64,000 nt of DNA. Source: Pterobdella sp. o SKG-2022 (Eukaryota > Annelida > Clitellata > Hirudinida > Piscicolidae). The translations under genes were made by a program, and so were the position numbers. Below are positions 31,901 to 42,141 of this stretch, piece after piece (within the stretch, counting starts at the first letter, position 1; the number at the start of each line of letters is the position of its first letter). Location: assembly GCA_964035795.1 (NCBI GenBank), contig OZ038321.1, positions 8,387,446 through 8,451,445 on the forward strand, in the 5' to 3' direction. The notes below the pieces were generated by a model that worked only from the letters and a program-made list of their open reading frames with translations, was not told where the DNA came from and ran no database searches.

Positions 31901-34900
31901 TACTGATTAATAAACTGATGTTATTGTTATAACATCCATTCCATGTTATTAAAATACAAGTTTAAAATGTCAATACTTTTTATCCTAAAACCAAATTTTT
32001 ACTGTAGCTCATTAACGATAACTAGTTCAACTTTTATCTTGTTCGGAAGTTAATGTCGAGGTAATTAATAAATAATTATACTAACAACTTCAATTAATTT
32101 CGGGTTGAATGGCAGATAAAAAATTAATATTTTGTTTTTACAATGAGAAATTAATTCATTTGTTATTATCCAATTGTTCTCTTATGAACCCACTCATTTT
32201 TACAGAAAATTTTTATTTAACCATCTCAATAGGAGAATACTTGAATTTAAAATCTGCTAATCACTTTGTATCGAATTTCATCTCTATCCGACTGTTTCCT
32301 CATCCAGCCACTCGTTTATCAAATCGTTCTTTTAATACAAAGTGCACTATTTTAAGAGTTAATAGAACTAGTGCCAAAATAGATATCTTTTTACTTTTTT
32401 TTGTTTTTATATTCTTAGAAACTAAAAAATCAAACTTACAGTTAAGCGGAAAAGTCTAATCAATACTAAATTCAACGGTTTCATTAAAAATTATGTTTTA
32501 TTTATTTAAAATATCCGTTCTACATTAAAACATCATCTACTATCGCATGGCATCGCCACACATTCTCGAAGCGATTGATTAGGGACAAGACTTAAGTTTA
32601 ATAAAATTAAGTTTAATTTTAAATTTTATTTTTTTAATAAAATCTCGCATACTCCCTTTTTAAAACAATGAAAACGAGGAGAAATGTTGCCGTGGGTGGC
32701 AGTTAGAATTTTCAATAATAAATAATCAACTTGTTAGCTCGCAGTTAAAATTTTAAAATATAACACGGAGGTTTTCAAAAGTTTATTGAAAAATTTTTTG
32801 ATTCATAATAAAAATCATCATAAGGCAATGAACAGTTTATCGGTAGCTCATCTATCATTTGGTGACGATAGGATAAATTTCCCATAGTGAATGTTTATGC
32901 ATTATTCATACGCTACTCAGTTTTATTTCTATCTTCATGTCTGTTTTAGAAGTTTTTTCTATCTATCCTAATTTTTTTAATAAACTGTGAATTTTTATTA
33001 TAAAATTTAAATTTATGCCTTAGTTCAGCTCATAGACTCTATATAATTACCGTTTATAATCATAATGAGTAACAATAAAATAATATTTTTATGTTGTAGA
33101 AGATAGATAAGAAATAGTTCATAAATAACGAACCTCTAACGGCCTCCCAACCCCGTCAGACAATCTCAACTCAAGCTTTGAGTTGAACTCGGGCTCTTTC
33201 CCTAGAACGTTCTTCAACCTCATCTTGCTCTGCCCTACTAACCTGGGAGGATGGAAGCGATTTGAGAAATAAGAACAAAATTGGTGGGCTGGATTTGAAA
33301 AAGCACTTAAAGAAAATTTTGAAATAGTAAATCTTCATACTTCAACGAATATATATTCAAACTTTAAATTTTCAAGCTCAGCATCTTCCACAAAAAAATT
33401 ATATATATTGATAAGAAAACTTTTAATAACATAATATTGAACCTGTTGTGTCCGACTCTTTCCCAGTCTTTCACTTGCACCCTCATTTCATCAGCATCCT
33501 TTATAGCAACATTTTTGAAGTCGAACAACAATGTCTGTAAATAAGGGGTTTCAATTGGAGATTTATTTGTTTCTAATGAACTTATTGGGTAAATGGCTCT
33601 TAAAAAAAGATTTCAAAAATGAATAATTTGAAAAAACAAACAACTTTTATAGTTAGATATTATCAAGAAAAAATTTTATTGTTCATCAAGCCTAAAAATA
33701 AACTATTCATAATCGCATCATTAACCACTTATCATGGGTGTAAACATGGAAATCTTTAACAATTTTCTACGTCGATTTATGAAAAAATTTTAGTAAATTT
33801 ATTGAGCAAAATAAATAGCTATAATTTTCGATAAGTTTAGCCTTATCATGAAACATTAGCGAAAAAAAATTATTGAGTAACTATGGTTACTTATCATTTT
33901 AAGCAAAGACTATAAGTAATAAAATTTGGTTATTAACTAATTTAGAAACAACTTATTTTTCAATTCTATTATTTCAATGGTAATTTGTAACGTCGAAAAA
34001 TTTTTTGCTGATGTAGAGAAATTAATCTCCATGCCTCATCTTTTTTGTTTTTTCCAAGTTCTTATGTCCAATTTTTGCAGCTTCAGCAGTATTGGGTCCC
34101 AGGCACTTGTTTCCTCCTGCAACTGTGGGTCATTGTAGTCATTCCTTACCAATTTATTTTTTCTTATCTCCAGGCTCTCCCGTATTAATAGTTTCATTTG
34201 AAGAGATGCATTATTTTTTTCAATTATTGTTTCCAAGATCACTGGCTCATTCCAGTTAACTTTTCTATGGGAGCATTCTCGTTCATGCTCGCTTATATCT
34301 GAAATTGTGTTTGGGTCGTTATTTGATGTTACATCTCCTTCATGTTGCTTCATTCAGGTCTTTATATTGACCCTTGTCTGCCCAATATAACACTTTTCAA
34401 GATTGCACAAGCATTTCAATTTGTATATCTCTTTTTGGTTCAATCTTTTGTGTTTTGGTTTATTTGCAGCACATAGAATGTTTCCTAGTTTGGAACCAAA
34501 AGTGGAATGGAAAGACAGACTATTATTGGTGAATGCATTTTTACTGTTGATACATATGTGAGATGTAAGGTATGTGATATGTTTCTTTTTTTTTCTCTAT
34601 TTTGGCTTTTTTTACACTTTTTGACCTTTTTTTTCTTTTTTTTTCTTTTTTCTATATCTCAATTTTCATCTTCACCAATGTATCATTTGTATATTGCTTA
34701 TATGCTTGTACAAACATTGCATTAATATAAGTTAGAACTTTGTCAAATAAAAAAGTGGAAAGCTCAAAAAAAAAAAAACTTAAATTGTGGCCTGTTTTCA
34801 TTAGTGGATCTGATTTTTTGGGTTTATATGTTTGGGCAATTTGGTATATTTTTGTTCTCTTATAGCCATTGTCTTCAAAATTTTTTATTTGAAAATCAAT

Positions 34901-35950
34901 TTCTTTTTTTAAAAGTAGTTCATTTGAACATAACTTGTAGGCCCGGAATAGAGCTCCTTTGAACACTTCTAGCCATATATTAAATAACTTTTTTCACTGA
35001 TGTTTTATGATAAGACTAAACTTTTCGAAAATTATAGCTATTTATTTTGCTCAATAAATTTATTAAAATTTTTCTATAAATCGACGTAAAAAAATTGTCA
35101 AATATTATAAGTAAATTTAAGATTTCTCTAAAAATGAAAATTTTTGTAATTAATTCCAAACTGATAATTAAAAGTTATATTAAGTTTGAATCAATGATAT
35201 TCAACTTTCACATAAAAATATATGCTGATTTTCAAAGCAACTATGAGTAATGGTATAATGGCCCATAAAATAATGCTCACACCTCATTCCACTCTGGTGC
35301 CAAGTCATTCTTCTTGACGCTTGTTTTTTTGGTGATTCCTGACATTCACAAAATACTCTTAATACTTTTATTTCTGATAAATTCATTTGAATGAATGAAA
35401 AACAACACTTATTAAAATAGAAAAAGCAATTTAACTGAAATTGATCTATTTATCATAATTAATGAAGTATGTGTTTCAATGCATAAAATTGAAGAATTAA
35501 AAAAGCTATTTCTACGAAATTAGTTAAAAGATTTTATTCTAACAATGAAAATATTCTTAAGCCAGTTGGAAAAAAACGACTAGAATAGAAAACTTTTGAA
35601 TAATGATGAAATAGAAGAACCACGCCAATGAATAAGTTGGGATGACTCACAGTCGACCATCAAAAGTAATAACCAGAAAGACGTTTTTTAATTATACAAA
35701 ACCTATTTATGAAAAGTGCATTTAACTCCATCGGATTAGGGTCTTGTTAAGACCTCGTTGGTAGTTATATTCACAGTATTTTTTTTTTCAAAATGCGTCT
35801 AATATGAATAATAATAATGAATATACTATTATCGCAAGCATAAATTTAAATTCCACCTTGTATTTGGATGTTGACATAGGGGTCTATCTTTCCAAAAGTA
35901 GAAAGGTTTGGCAGACCACAAGCGCTTATCACAAGCACTTCTAAACTCAT
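18457..35950 (-). CDS. Ferlin-family protein, first six exons (C2A domain and linker to C2B)
   Basis: Six minus-strand exons in consistent phase: 35950-35857 (begins with ATG), 35338-35283, 33534-33443, 33242-33134, 22656-22545, 18551-18457, giving 186 codons. The peptide begins 'MSLEVLVISACGLPNL' and continues with 'GKIDPYVNI', 'KKNDLAPEWNE', 'LLFDFKNVAIKD', 'VQVKDWERVGHNRLVG', 'LTVVLKYHPP' and an acidic Ser/Lys-rich linker ending 'STRKQDFQ'. This is the N-terminal C2A of dysferlin/myoferlin-type ferlins; in vertebrate ferlins a 'PQDFQ' motif immediately precedes C2B. Ferlins are tail-anchored, multi-C2, calcium-dependent membrane-fusion and repair proteins of about 2000 residues, so more than 1700 residues are missing. 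The next exon should lie below 18457 but the N gap intervenes. Introns carry two Penelope-like elements, an RTE-type element and a GC-rich retroelement fragment. Which ferlin paralogue is not determinable. Confidence 0.85.
19339..19504. mobile_element. Small palindromic non-autonomous element with 12-bp target duplication
   Basis: The body 19351-19492 consists of two inverted arms (19351-19400 and 19413-19462, separated by about 12 bp) that match the terminal repeats of the Penelope-like element at 28.26-30.06 kb. The right side carries the same extra terminal sequence, 'tttactttggctaa' plus a G/A-rich end. TAATGATGCACA is repeated perfectly at 19339-19350 and 19493-19504, a convincing target-site duplication. 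There is no coding capacity. Confidence 0.88.
19879..19933. repeat. (TA)n microsatellite
   Basis: 55 bp of TA dinucleotides preceded by an A run. It is followed by a CA-rich, G-poor stretch to about 20070. Confidence 0.95.
20190..20315. repeat. Polypyrimidine CTT/CAT-rich low-complexity tract
   Basis: Imperfect CTT/CAT/CTC repeats. The minus strand could be read as a Glu/Asp/Asn-rich peptide, but it has no splice phase compatible with the flanking ferlin exons, so it is treated as simple sequence inside the ferlin intron. Confidence 0.75.
20340..22544. other. Ferlin intron, AT-rich, no feature seen
   Basis: Strongly AT-rich sequence with only short frames of no recognisable content (for example at 21690-21923 and 22001-22261). 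No repeat of note. It is read as intronic. Confidence 0.6.
23179..26650 (-). mobile_element. RTE-type non-LTR retrotransposon with Cys-rich insert and (CAT)n tail
   Basis: It lies in the sense direction in the 10.5-kb ferlin intron. Endonuclease at 26290-25400: 'RVSSLNVGTLKGKG', 'CCVQETRW', 'GGVGILLSEKWW', 'ICIYASQS', 'LICGDFNGHIG', 'TQIDYML'. RT at 24899-24180: 'MIPGKAAGPSGVVSEI', 'NYRGLKLMDHLMKTVERV', 'FVDLEKAFDRVSRKI', 'VHQGPVLSPLLFIIVI', 'LLYADDLVIISE'. The next frame (24178-23315) adds a PHD-like cysteine block ('FPCGVCFNGVGCNSI', 'CKSWVHKKCC', 'FRCARCLG'), then 'VVTDFCYLGDMIS', 'RWFGHVV' and 'RPGRPKMTWEKLLKKD'. The 3' end is (CAT)n at 23179-23255, the tandem tail expected of RTE elements. 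Damage: a stop near 25875, a broken stretch at 24900-25270 and a frame break at 24170. The sequence is more GC-rich than the intron around it. Confidence 0.9.
26660..28247. other. Ferlin intron, AT-rich, no feature seen
   Basis: AT-rich sequence without open frames, tandem repeats or recognisable motifs. Confidence 0.6.
28264..28335. repeat. Left inverted terminal repeat of the Penelope-like element
   Basis: Reverse complement of about 29954-30034: AATTATTTGAACACTAAAGG pairs with CCTTTAGTGTTCAAATAATT, and TTGTTAACAAAGTAACATTA with TAATGTTACTTTGTTAAC. The CGAAAAGC of the right copy is changed to CAAAAAAC here. Confidence 0.88.
29954..30034. repeat. Right inverted terminal repeat of the Penelope-like element
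   Basis: Contains TTGATAATGTTACTTTGTTA, then ACGAAAAGCTTTGTAC and CCTTTAGTGTTCAAATAATT. The GTTA/TAAC pairs form a small stem directly before CGAAAA. Related copies are at 12.4, 19.4, 28.3 and 53.5 kb. Confidence 0.88.
30303..31230 (+). mobile_element. Retroelement C-terminal fragment: CCHC-like finger plus PD-(D/E)XK-like nuclease domain
   Basis: A single open plus-strand frame covers at least 30391-31284 (297 codons), and the same frame reads in from about 30303 without a start. Seen: 'LCEVTLNNLLVDADQWDR', a Cys/His block 'CLCKCGVKMDVKGHHGLSC', 'GRLPRQSEINSIIKRCLE', 'DRGDGRRLDGITTFPWKHGK', 'LVWDATVVDAFSKSH', 'FQPVAFETTSCCGPS' and 'FLAIARGNATSIL'. A cysteine/histidine finger followed by an (R)xxDG...WD-T-VVD pattern resembles the restriction-like endonuclease end of some non-LTR elements. 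The tract is much richer in G and C than its surroundings. No RT is attached. It lies in the ferlin intron about 235 bp beyond the Penelope-like element. The domain call is by pattern only. Confidence 0.6.
31290..33133. other. Ferlin intron, AT-rich, no feature seen
   Basis: Very AT-rich sequence. The frame at 32109-32459 has no recognisable content. No exon joins in phase here. Confidence 0.6.
33757..35100 (-). mobile_element. Second Penelope-like element, internally deleted, with inverted termini
   Basis: It lies between ferlin exons 35338-35283 and 33534-33443. Minus-strand frames encode the end of a Penelope protein: 'FRAYKLCSNELLLKKEIDFQ', 'NFEDNGYKRTKIYQIAQTY', then the GIY-YIG core 'YKLKCLCNLEKCYIGQTR' and 'SHRKVNWNEPVILETIIEK'. 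The RT palm is missing. Inverted repeats flank it: 33757-33880 and about 34980-35097 share, in opposite orientation, ACGTCGATTTATG, GAGCAAAATAAATAGCTATA and TTTTCGATAAGTTTAGCCTT. The terminal sequence differs from the first Penelope-like element but has the same stem-then-CGAAAA layout. Confidence 0.82.
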
Positions 35951-37600
35951 TTCAGCACTTCTGAGAGATGTAGGTCGGTGAGTTGTGTTTTTTTTAGCTA
36001 TTTATTAAGGTATTTTTTGTTTGTCTACACAAAATGTTTAGGTGGGTTTTGGAGAAACGTGACATATGTGAATTTTAATTTTTGCCTCTGTGAAAGTTTG
36101 GAGGATTAATTGAGAGATTAAATATAAAAATGTATGGAAAACTTAGTGTTAAATTTTCTTGTATACTTTTATATTTTATTTATTGTTCTGATAAAATAAA
36201 TTTTTCAAAATAATTATATAGCTATTTAATTTTTTATTTTTTGTAAATATCAATAAAATGTAAAAAAAATTTATTTGAACAAATAAAATATTGGACAAAT
36301 TCTCGAAATTAAAAATAAAAATGACAGATATATTAAGATCACCTATTCTAATTAACTAACCGTTAAAAATTGTATCAATTAATTTCCGATATTAATAACA
36401 TTATTGGTGTAGGAACTCATTCTAAGACACTCATCCGTATACAACAAGGTTAAAACAATAATAGTATTTTGAATACTAATGAAGGTTTTAAAGAATTCTA
36501 TGAATATATTATGAAATGATTCTGATTTTTAACTTTTTCTATATTTGGTACTCTTTAAAATTGATGGAAATAAATGAAAAATTTGAAATTTTTTAAAAAA
36601 GTGGTTTTTAAATAGAAACAGCTTTGTAAATATTTTGATTTTAAATAAAAGCTATTCTACTATAATAATTTGTGTTGGTTTATACAATTTTTAATTCAAA
36701 TGTTTTTATATGTTTAGTAACCATTGTTTAATAATTTAAATTTCAAAAAAACTGAAAACCTTTACCAAAAAACAAACATGCTAATAATACCGGTTTTCTG
36801 TATATCTAGTTCACGGCTTTGTTATTATGTTTATTATTTTATTATAAACTATTATATATGAATCTTCGTCAATTTTGCATAATTTTAAATAAAAAACCTT
36901 TAGTCTTGCAAGTTAATCCAGCTGATCCAGTTATACATGTGGTTGAAGTGAAAAGCTCTCCTCTATAACCTTCAACAACTTTCTAACGAGAGTTGATGGT
37001 TTAGTTTGTGCTTGTGTTTGTATGTATGTGTTTTTTTTTCTAATTTATAAAATATCTACACCAAAAACTTTGAAACTTTGTCTAAATTTATGTTATCTTT
37101 CTAAGAATCTTCTATATAAAACTTCAGCATCCTACAGGGTTCATTCATATATAGAATCAATGCCATATGAAACGATCAATTTTATTTAATTAGTTTTGAC
37201 CATTGTAGAAGTTGAAATTTAATACATAAACATCATGAAGAGCTTATAATAAAAAGGTTAAAGTGGTAGAATTGGACTATTTTAATTCTCTCGTATGGAG
37301 TAAACAGGCTTCAGCTTGTTTTCAGAAATTAGACCAGAAAAAAACAGGGAAAAGATAAAATTTCTATCACTCAATCAACCAGAAGTACCAGAAATATCTT
37401 TATAAGTTTTTTTGGACAGGCTCTAATGTTTATTAAAATTTTGATGACGTAATCTTAACATGTTTGTTTACTTCCTAGTCTATATCTATTTACAACGGCT
37501 CGGCATGAATAACGACAAAATTAAACTTTTTTGTGAGAATTAAAGTCTTCAAAAAACTTGTGCAAAGCACTTGGTGAATTAAGCTGTTTTTTTATTTTTA
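35951..37600. other. Spacer upstream of the ferlin start
   Basis: AT-rich sequence. The ferlin 5' UTR should begin in the first part: the sequence just upstream of the ATG (cctacatctctcag, minus strand) could be a splice acceptor, so a 5' UTR intron is possible. Nothing else was recognised. Confidence 0.5.
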
Positions 37601-37899
37601 GAAAGATGTTTTGATTACACAATAATTATCCTACATACCTCTTAGCCAGTCCGGACTTTATGAGTTTTTGACTTCCATCGCTCGTGGACCATCATTGCAA
37701 TACTGAGTTCTTATATTGTACTACAGCCTGTGTCATTGATCAGTGTGTCGGTGAAAGTGGTTGTCTTTCCTCTGAAGGCTCTTCTGTCTGGTTGCTAAAG
37801 CACGATTTTGAAAGGGATTTCTTCATCATGTCGCTTGCAATGGTCAGTCAATCTCATTTTTCTCTCTGATTTTCGTTGTAACTTTTGGTAGGTAAACGT

Positions 37900-38230
37900 A
37901 GAGATTTTGGTTGATGACGTAATCTGCAGGAAATGCAGCTCGTGAAAGCTTGGTGTAGATTTCATCGATCAATTTGGTTGTTGTTTAAATGATTGTCCAA
38001 GGCTCACAGAACACTTTCAACTGTACCACAAACAACTTCAAATTAAGGTTTCTGTTCAAGTTGGATTTCCAAATCTTCTGCAATTGATTGCAGGCTAGCC
38101 AGGCCTTGAATTTTTTGACAGTAAGGTTCTTCAGTGTCAAAACAAGCCAAGAGCAAAAATATTTTAATAACCAACATTTTTGGTTTTCTCCATTCAACGA
38201 GTTGATTCCGACAATGGATTACGCTTAGGC
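37900..38230 (-). mobile_element. Non-LTR retrotransposon fragment
   Basis: The minus-strand peptide 'VKKFKAWLACNQLQKIWKS' is a decayed copy of the plus-strand sequence at about 39410-39580. The nucleotide match in inverted orientation covers about 150 bp. No domain motif is readable in this piece alone. Confidence 0.6.
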
Positions 38231-38517
38231 CTAAAAGGCTAGTTTGCGTGTCGCAATGACCCGGAGAGCTATGTCGGTGGAAGTTTGGTTTTGGTAGGTT
38301 TAACTATGCCAAACAGACCAAAACGTAGAAACTAAATAAATTGTAACTCACCTTTGGTATTGCGGAAATGTCTTAATGCAGATTCAACTACCGAGAGATG
38401 ATACCTAAGTCTTGCGCAAAATTTTGAATGACGTACGAATCATTCGATCACTGGCGAAGAGATACTGCCTTAAAACTTAGAAACTGCATCCGTAATTGGA
38501 GTGGCACCCCTTATGTG

Positions 38518-39640
38518 TGTCAGCAATTTTACAGTCCAAATTAATTTACGACTGAACAGCCTTAGAGTTCATACCCTAATAATCTGAGCTTGTGATACAG
38601 TACTAGAAATGGGAATTATGATGACGTATCCCCGAATTCTAATAGAAGGGCTACATAGAATGACAGAGATTCTTAAAACTCAATACAAATTTAAATACGG
38701 TGCAACAATCAATGTGAGAACAATACGTCATAAAGTAAAACGTCTTGAACTCGCTAAAACTTTTCTTTAATCCAACACTTTTAAAATTAAAATTGTCGGC
38801 CAGAAATTTGGGCACCCTATTTCGAAAAAAAGACAATTAACTATCCCAAACTTTCTGGATGCGTACTGATCGCCCAATCTTCTTGTAGGAATGCTCAAAA
38901 CGTTGCCTGTAAACTACTTGTAAAGGAAGCTGCTGAGAGCGTCTTCTCAAAAGTGAACTATTTCAATGAAAAAATAATCACAGCGACATTCAACGGTAAC
39001 CCAACAACCACAATCATTGTTAACAACACATCACAAGAAAGCATAATGAAGCCATTGAAGATTACATTGATTTAATAGTCACTTCAAACAGCACCCCGAA
39101 GGCTTATATTATTTTAGACTTAAAAGACTTCAACGGAAAAATTAGTGAAAATGATAGAAAGTTCATCTATCAAAAAAATACGAATACCGATTGTCAATAG
39201 CACTTCGCAAACGAGATAGCATTCACCAAGAAAAACCATCCAAAAAACACAAAGTTTACTTTTTAGTAGGGAAGTCGGAGCTAGAAATGTTGACTTATAT
39301 CTAAACGAGCCAAAACTTAAATGATTGTCTATAACCAACCCATCGTTGAAATCAGCTCTTTGAATGGAGTCAAAATCAAAAACGTTGATGGTTTATAATA
39401 TATCAGCTCTGATTGCTTTAACACTGCAAAACATCAATGGTAGAAAGGCTCAAAACTGGTTAGCCTGCAATAGACTGCAAAAATTCGGAAATCCAAGTTG
39501 AACACAAAACTTATATTTACGTTGTTGATATCGACTGTTGAAAGTGTACTGTGAGTCTTGGGCAATCAATAAAACAATTCATGAGTGGATCGTTTGCTAA
39601 ATCAAGTAGAGATTGTTTAGTGCTGCACAAACATGACTTT
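38518..39640 (+). mobile_element. Non-LTR retrotransposon endonuclease fragment, plus-strand copy
   Basis: Translation of about 38830-39070 gives 'LSGCVLIAQSSCRNAQN', 'ESVFSKVNYFNEKIITATF' and 'NGNPTTTIIVN', the N-terminal region of an APE-type endonuclease ('ATFNGNP..TII' class). It is heavily decayed afterwards. Positions 38518 to about 39215 are the reverse complement of about 40110-40820. Confidence 0.75.
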
Positions 39641-39649
39641 CGGGAGATG

Positions 39650-40830
39650 TTTTCAGACCCGATGCTTTACCGAGTTATTCTTAAACTAGCTTCAAAACTT
39701 GTATAAACACCTTTTTTGAATGGTATGTCATAGATGACAGTTTTGATTTTGCTTGATGTTAATCATCTGACCCAGCAGCCTTTTGAAGAGTTTGTGCATT
39801 TTCAGCTTTATCTTCCCCTTCAGATGCCAGATTACCATTCTTTTGGCCAATATGATGTTTATTGATTTCCAAGCTTGAAAATAGCAAATCTATTTCTTAG
39901 GAGATGTGAGACTTCTTATAAATCTTTATTATGTTTAAACCTTGTTCAACTTTCACTTTTAACACATGGTGGTCATAGCCAGTGCTCGCAAATTAAGTGT
40001 AAGCAGAAACAACTTTGACTGAGTTGGCCCATTTTCTATTGACGAACAGATTTCGTATTTCTCATGTCAAAAATGTATGTTCAGAAATTATTTCTTTTTC
40101 TACAATTTAGTGTTTGTAATTTGCACTCTTGAGAAAGATCGAGAAGCAATTGCCCATTGGTATTTGTGTTTTCGTGATAGATGAACTTTCCATCATTTTT
40201 ACCAATGTTTCCATCAAAGTCTCCAAGTACAATAAAGATATGTTGTAGCTGCTTATAGCGACTATTGAATCGTTGTAATATTTAATGGCTTCTCGAGTGC
40301 CTTCTTGTGGTACTTAGCAATGATTGTGGTTGTTGGGTTACCGTTGAATGTTGCTATGATTATACTTTCATTAAAATAGTTTACTTTTGAGAAGACGCTC
40401 TTAGCAGGTTTGCTTACAAGTAGTCGACAGACAACGTTTTGCATTCCTACATGAAGATTGGGCGATCAGTACGCATCCAGGAAGTTTGGGATAGTTAATT
40501 GTTTCTTTTTCGGAAATGGGGCGCACAAATTTGTGGCCGACAATTTCAATTGAAGAAATTTTGAATTAAAGAAAGGTTTTAGTGAGTTCAAGACGTTTGA
40601 ATTTATGACGTATTGTTCTCATATTGTTTGTTGCACTGTATTTGAGTTTTTATTGATTGAAAAGAATTTTTGAGCTTTGAGGATTTCTGTCATCCAATGT
40701 AGCTTTTCCATCATCATCATTCCCATTTCTAGTACTGTAATCGATCACAATGCTCAGATTATTAGGGTATGAACTCTAGTGCTGTTCAGTAGTAAATTAA
40801 TTTGGTCTGTAAAATTGCTGATAAACGATC
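39650..40830 (-). mobile_element. Non-LTR retrotransposon endonuclease fragment, minus-strand copy
   Basis: The minus strand reads 'CRLLVSKPAKSVFSKVNYFN', 'IIIATFNGNPTTTIIAKYH', then with frameshifts a 'GDFDGNIGKNDGKFIYHEN' block near 40220-40160. This is the endonuclease 'GD.N..IG' motif with Asn replaced by Asp. It is the inverted partner of 38518-39215. The 5' end of the element may extend to about 41450, where GC-richer sequence continues. Confidence 0.78.
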
Positions 40831-42141
40831 AAAAATGTATACAAACACTGACTCCAAAGTTTAAAGAACTCAACTCTGAAGAAAAAAAAGTATCAGCTAT
40901 TTTATGTGACTTGTAAAATTGAAAAAAAAAATTGAACTTCAAAAAAGATTGGTAAAACTGGAAGGATTTCATTGGAATTCATTTTTGAGATGTTTGTTGA
41001 TTATTTTATCTGCTAAGAACGTAGATTTAGGGGAATTCACTTCTGAGCTTAACATTTGACATTGAGAAACCTTAAGGAAATTATAATTTTTATTTAATTT
41101 TTAAACTAGATTTTTATATTGAATTTTAAATGAAATTGAAATTTTAAAATTTTTTAAATAAATTGAGATTTAAAATATTTTTTTGAAAATTATTTTGAAA
41201 ACTTATTAATTACAAATATTTGGTAACCAATTGAAAAACCTTGTATTTAGCAATACACTACTTATAGTTTTGAATAGTGCTTGCTAAAAAGTAAACTTAG
41301 AGTGACTTACTCTCTCGCTAACAATTTTTATGGTCATAATTTGAAGCTTCTTCTTCAAGGTCGTCATTTTGTGTTTTTTCATGAAACATTGGTCACCTGC
41401 TGAAGGTGTGCTGGGACGGTTTGATAGCAACACCTATCAGATTGGCTGCTGCTTATGATCGAGAATGAAAGAAATCTGTCAATTTTTTGTGATGGGTGCA
41501 GAGTTAGTGTTTTTAAGCTTGTTTTGTTTGAAGCCTATGTACAAAATCAAAACCTGTAGACATATTCTCTAACAAAAATACATTCTTTCTTAAAAGTTTT
41601 CATCAGTTTTCTTTTACAGATATTATGTTTATATAGATGTTCACTATAGTTTATTTTGTTTTAATATATTAGTTATCAAAAAACTTTAAGCGTGAAAGAA
41701 GTTTAATTCCCTAATTTAAACACAAAATAATTTATTTGAAAATTTTCTAGAAATGACCTATAAGCTGTTTAAAGTTTCATTTACTTGTGAAATTCTGAAT
41801 TTCTAAAGATTTTAAAACTTCATTCAATTCAAGTTCATCTGGGTTTGAAGGTTTGCACTCTGTCACCAAATTGAAAAATACCCAAATTAAAAATTTGGCT
41901 TTCAGTTTTAAGCCAAAATTTTTCTCGTTCCAAAAATTTGTTCCATTTAACGTGTTTCGATTTTTCATATTTGTTATTTAAACTTATTTTAAAATTTAAT
42001 TCGAAATAATTCAAATGCAATGCTAAATTGTACAAACACTTTCCAAAGCTTGTTTATTAGTCACGTCAAATCACATAAATATTGTGAACGATATTAAATT
42101 ACACTCAAAAACATGTTTTGAATGTGAATTATTTTTTCCTC
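40831..42141. other. Spacer downstream of the lectin gene
   Basis: AT-rich. The stretch at about 41330-41470 is GC-richer and may be the extreme 5' end of the minus-strand retroelement. No gene was seen. Confidence 0.5.

Noticed and set aside
28264..35100. Canonical hammerhead ribozyme in the Penelope termini
   Set aside because: No copy has an intact CTGATGA plus GAAA core with a closed stem III; only a partial resemblance is reported as a finding.
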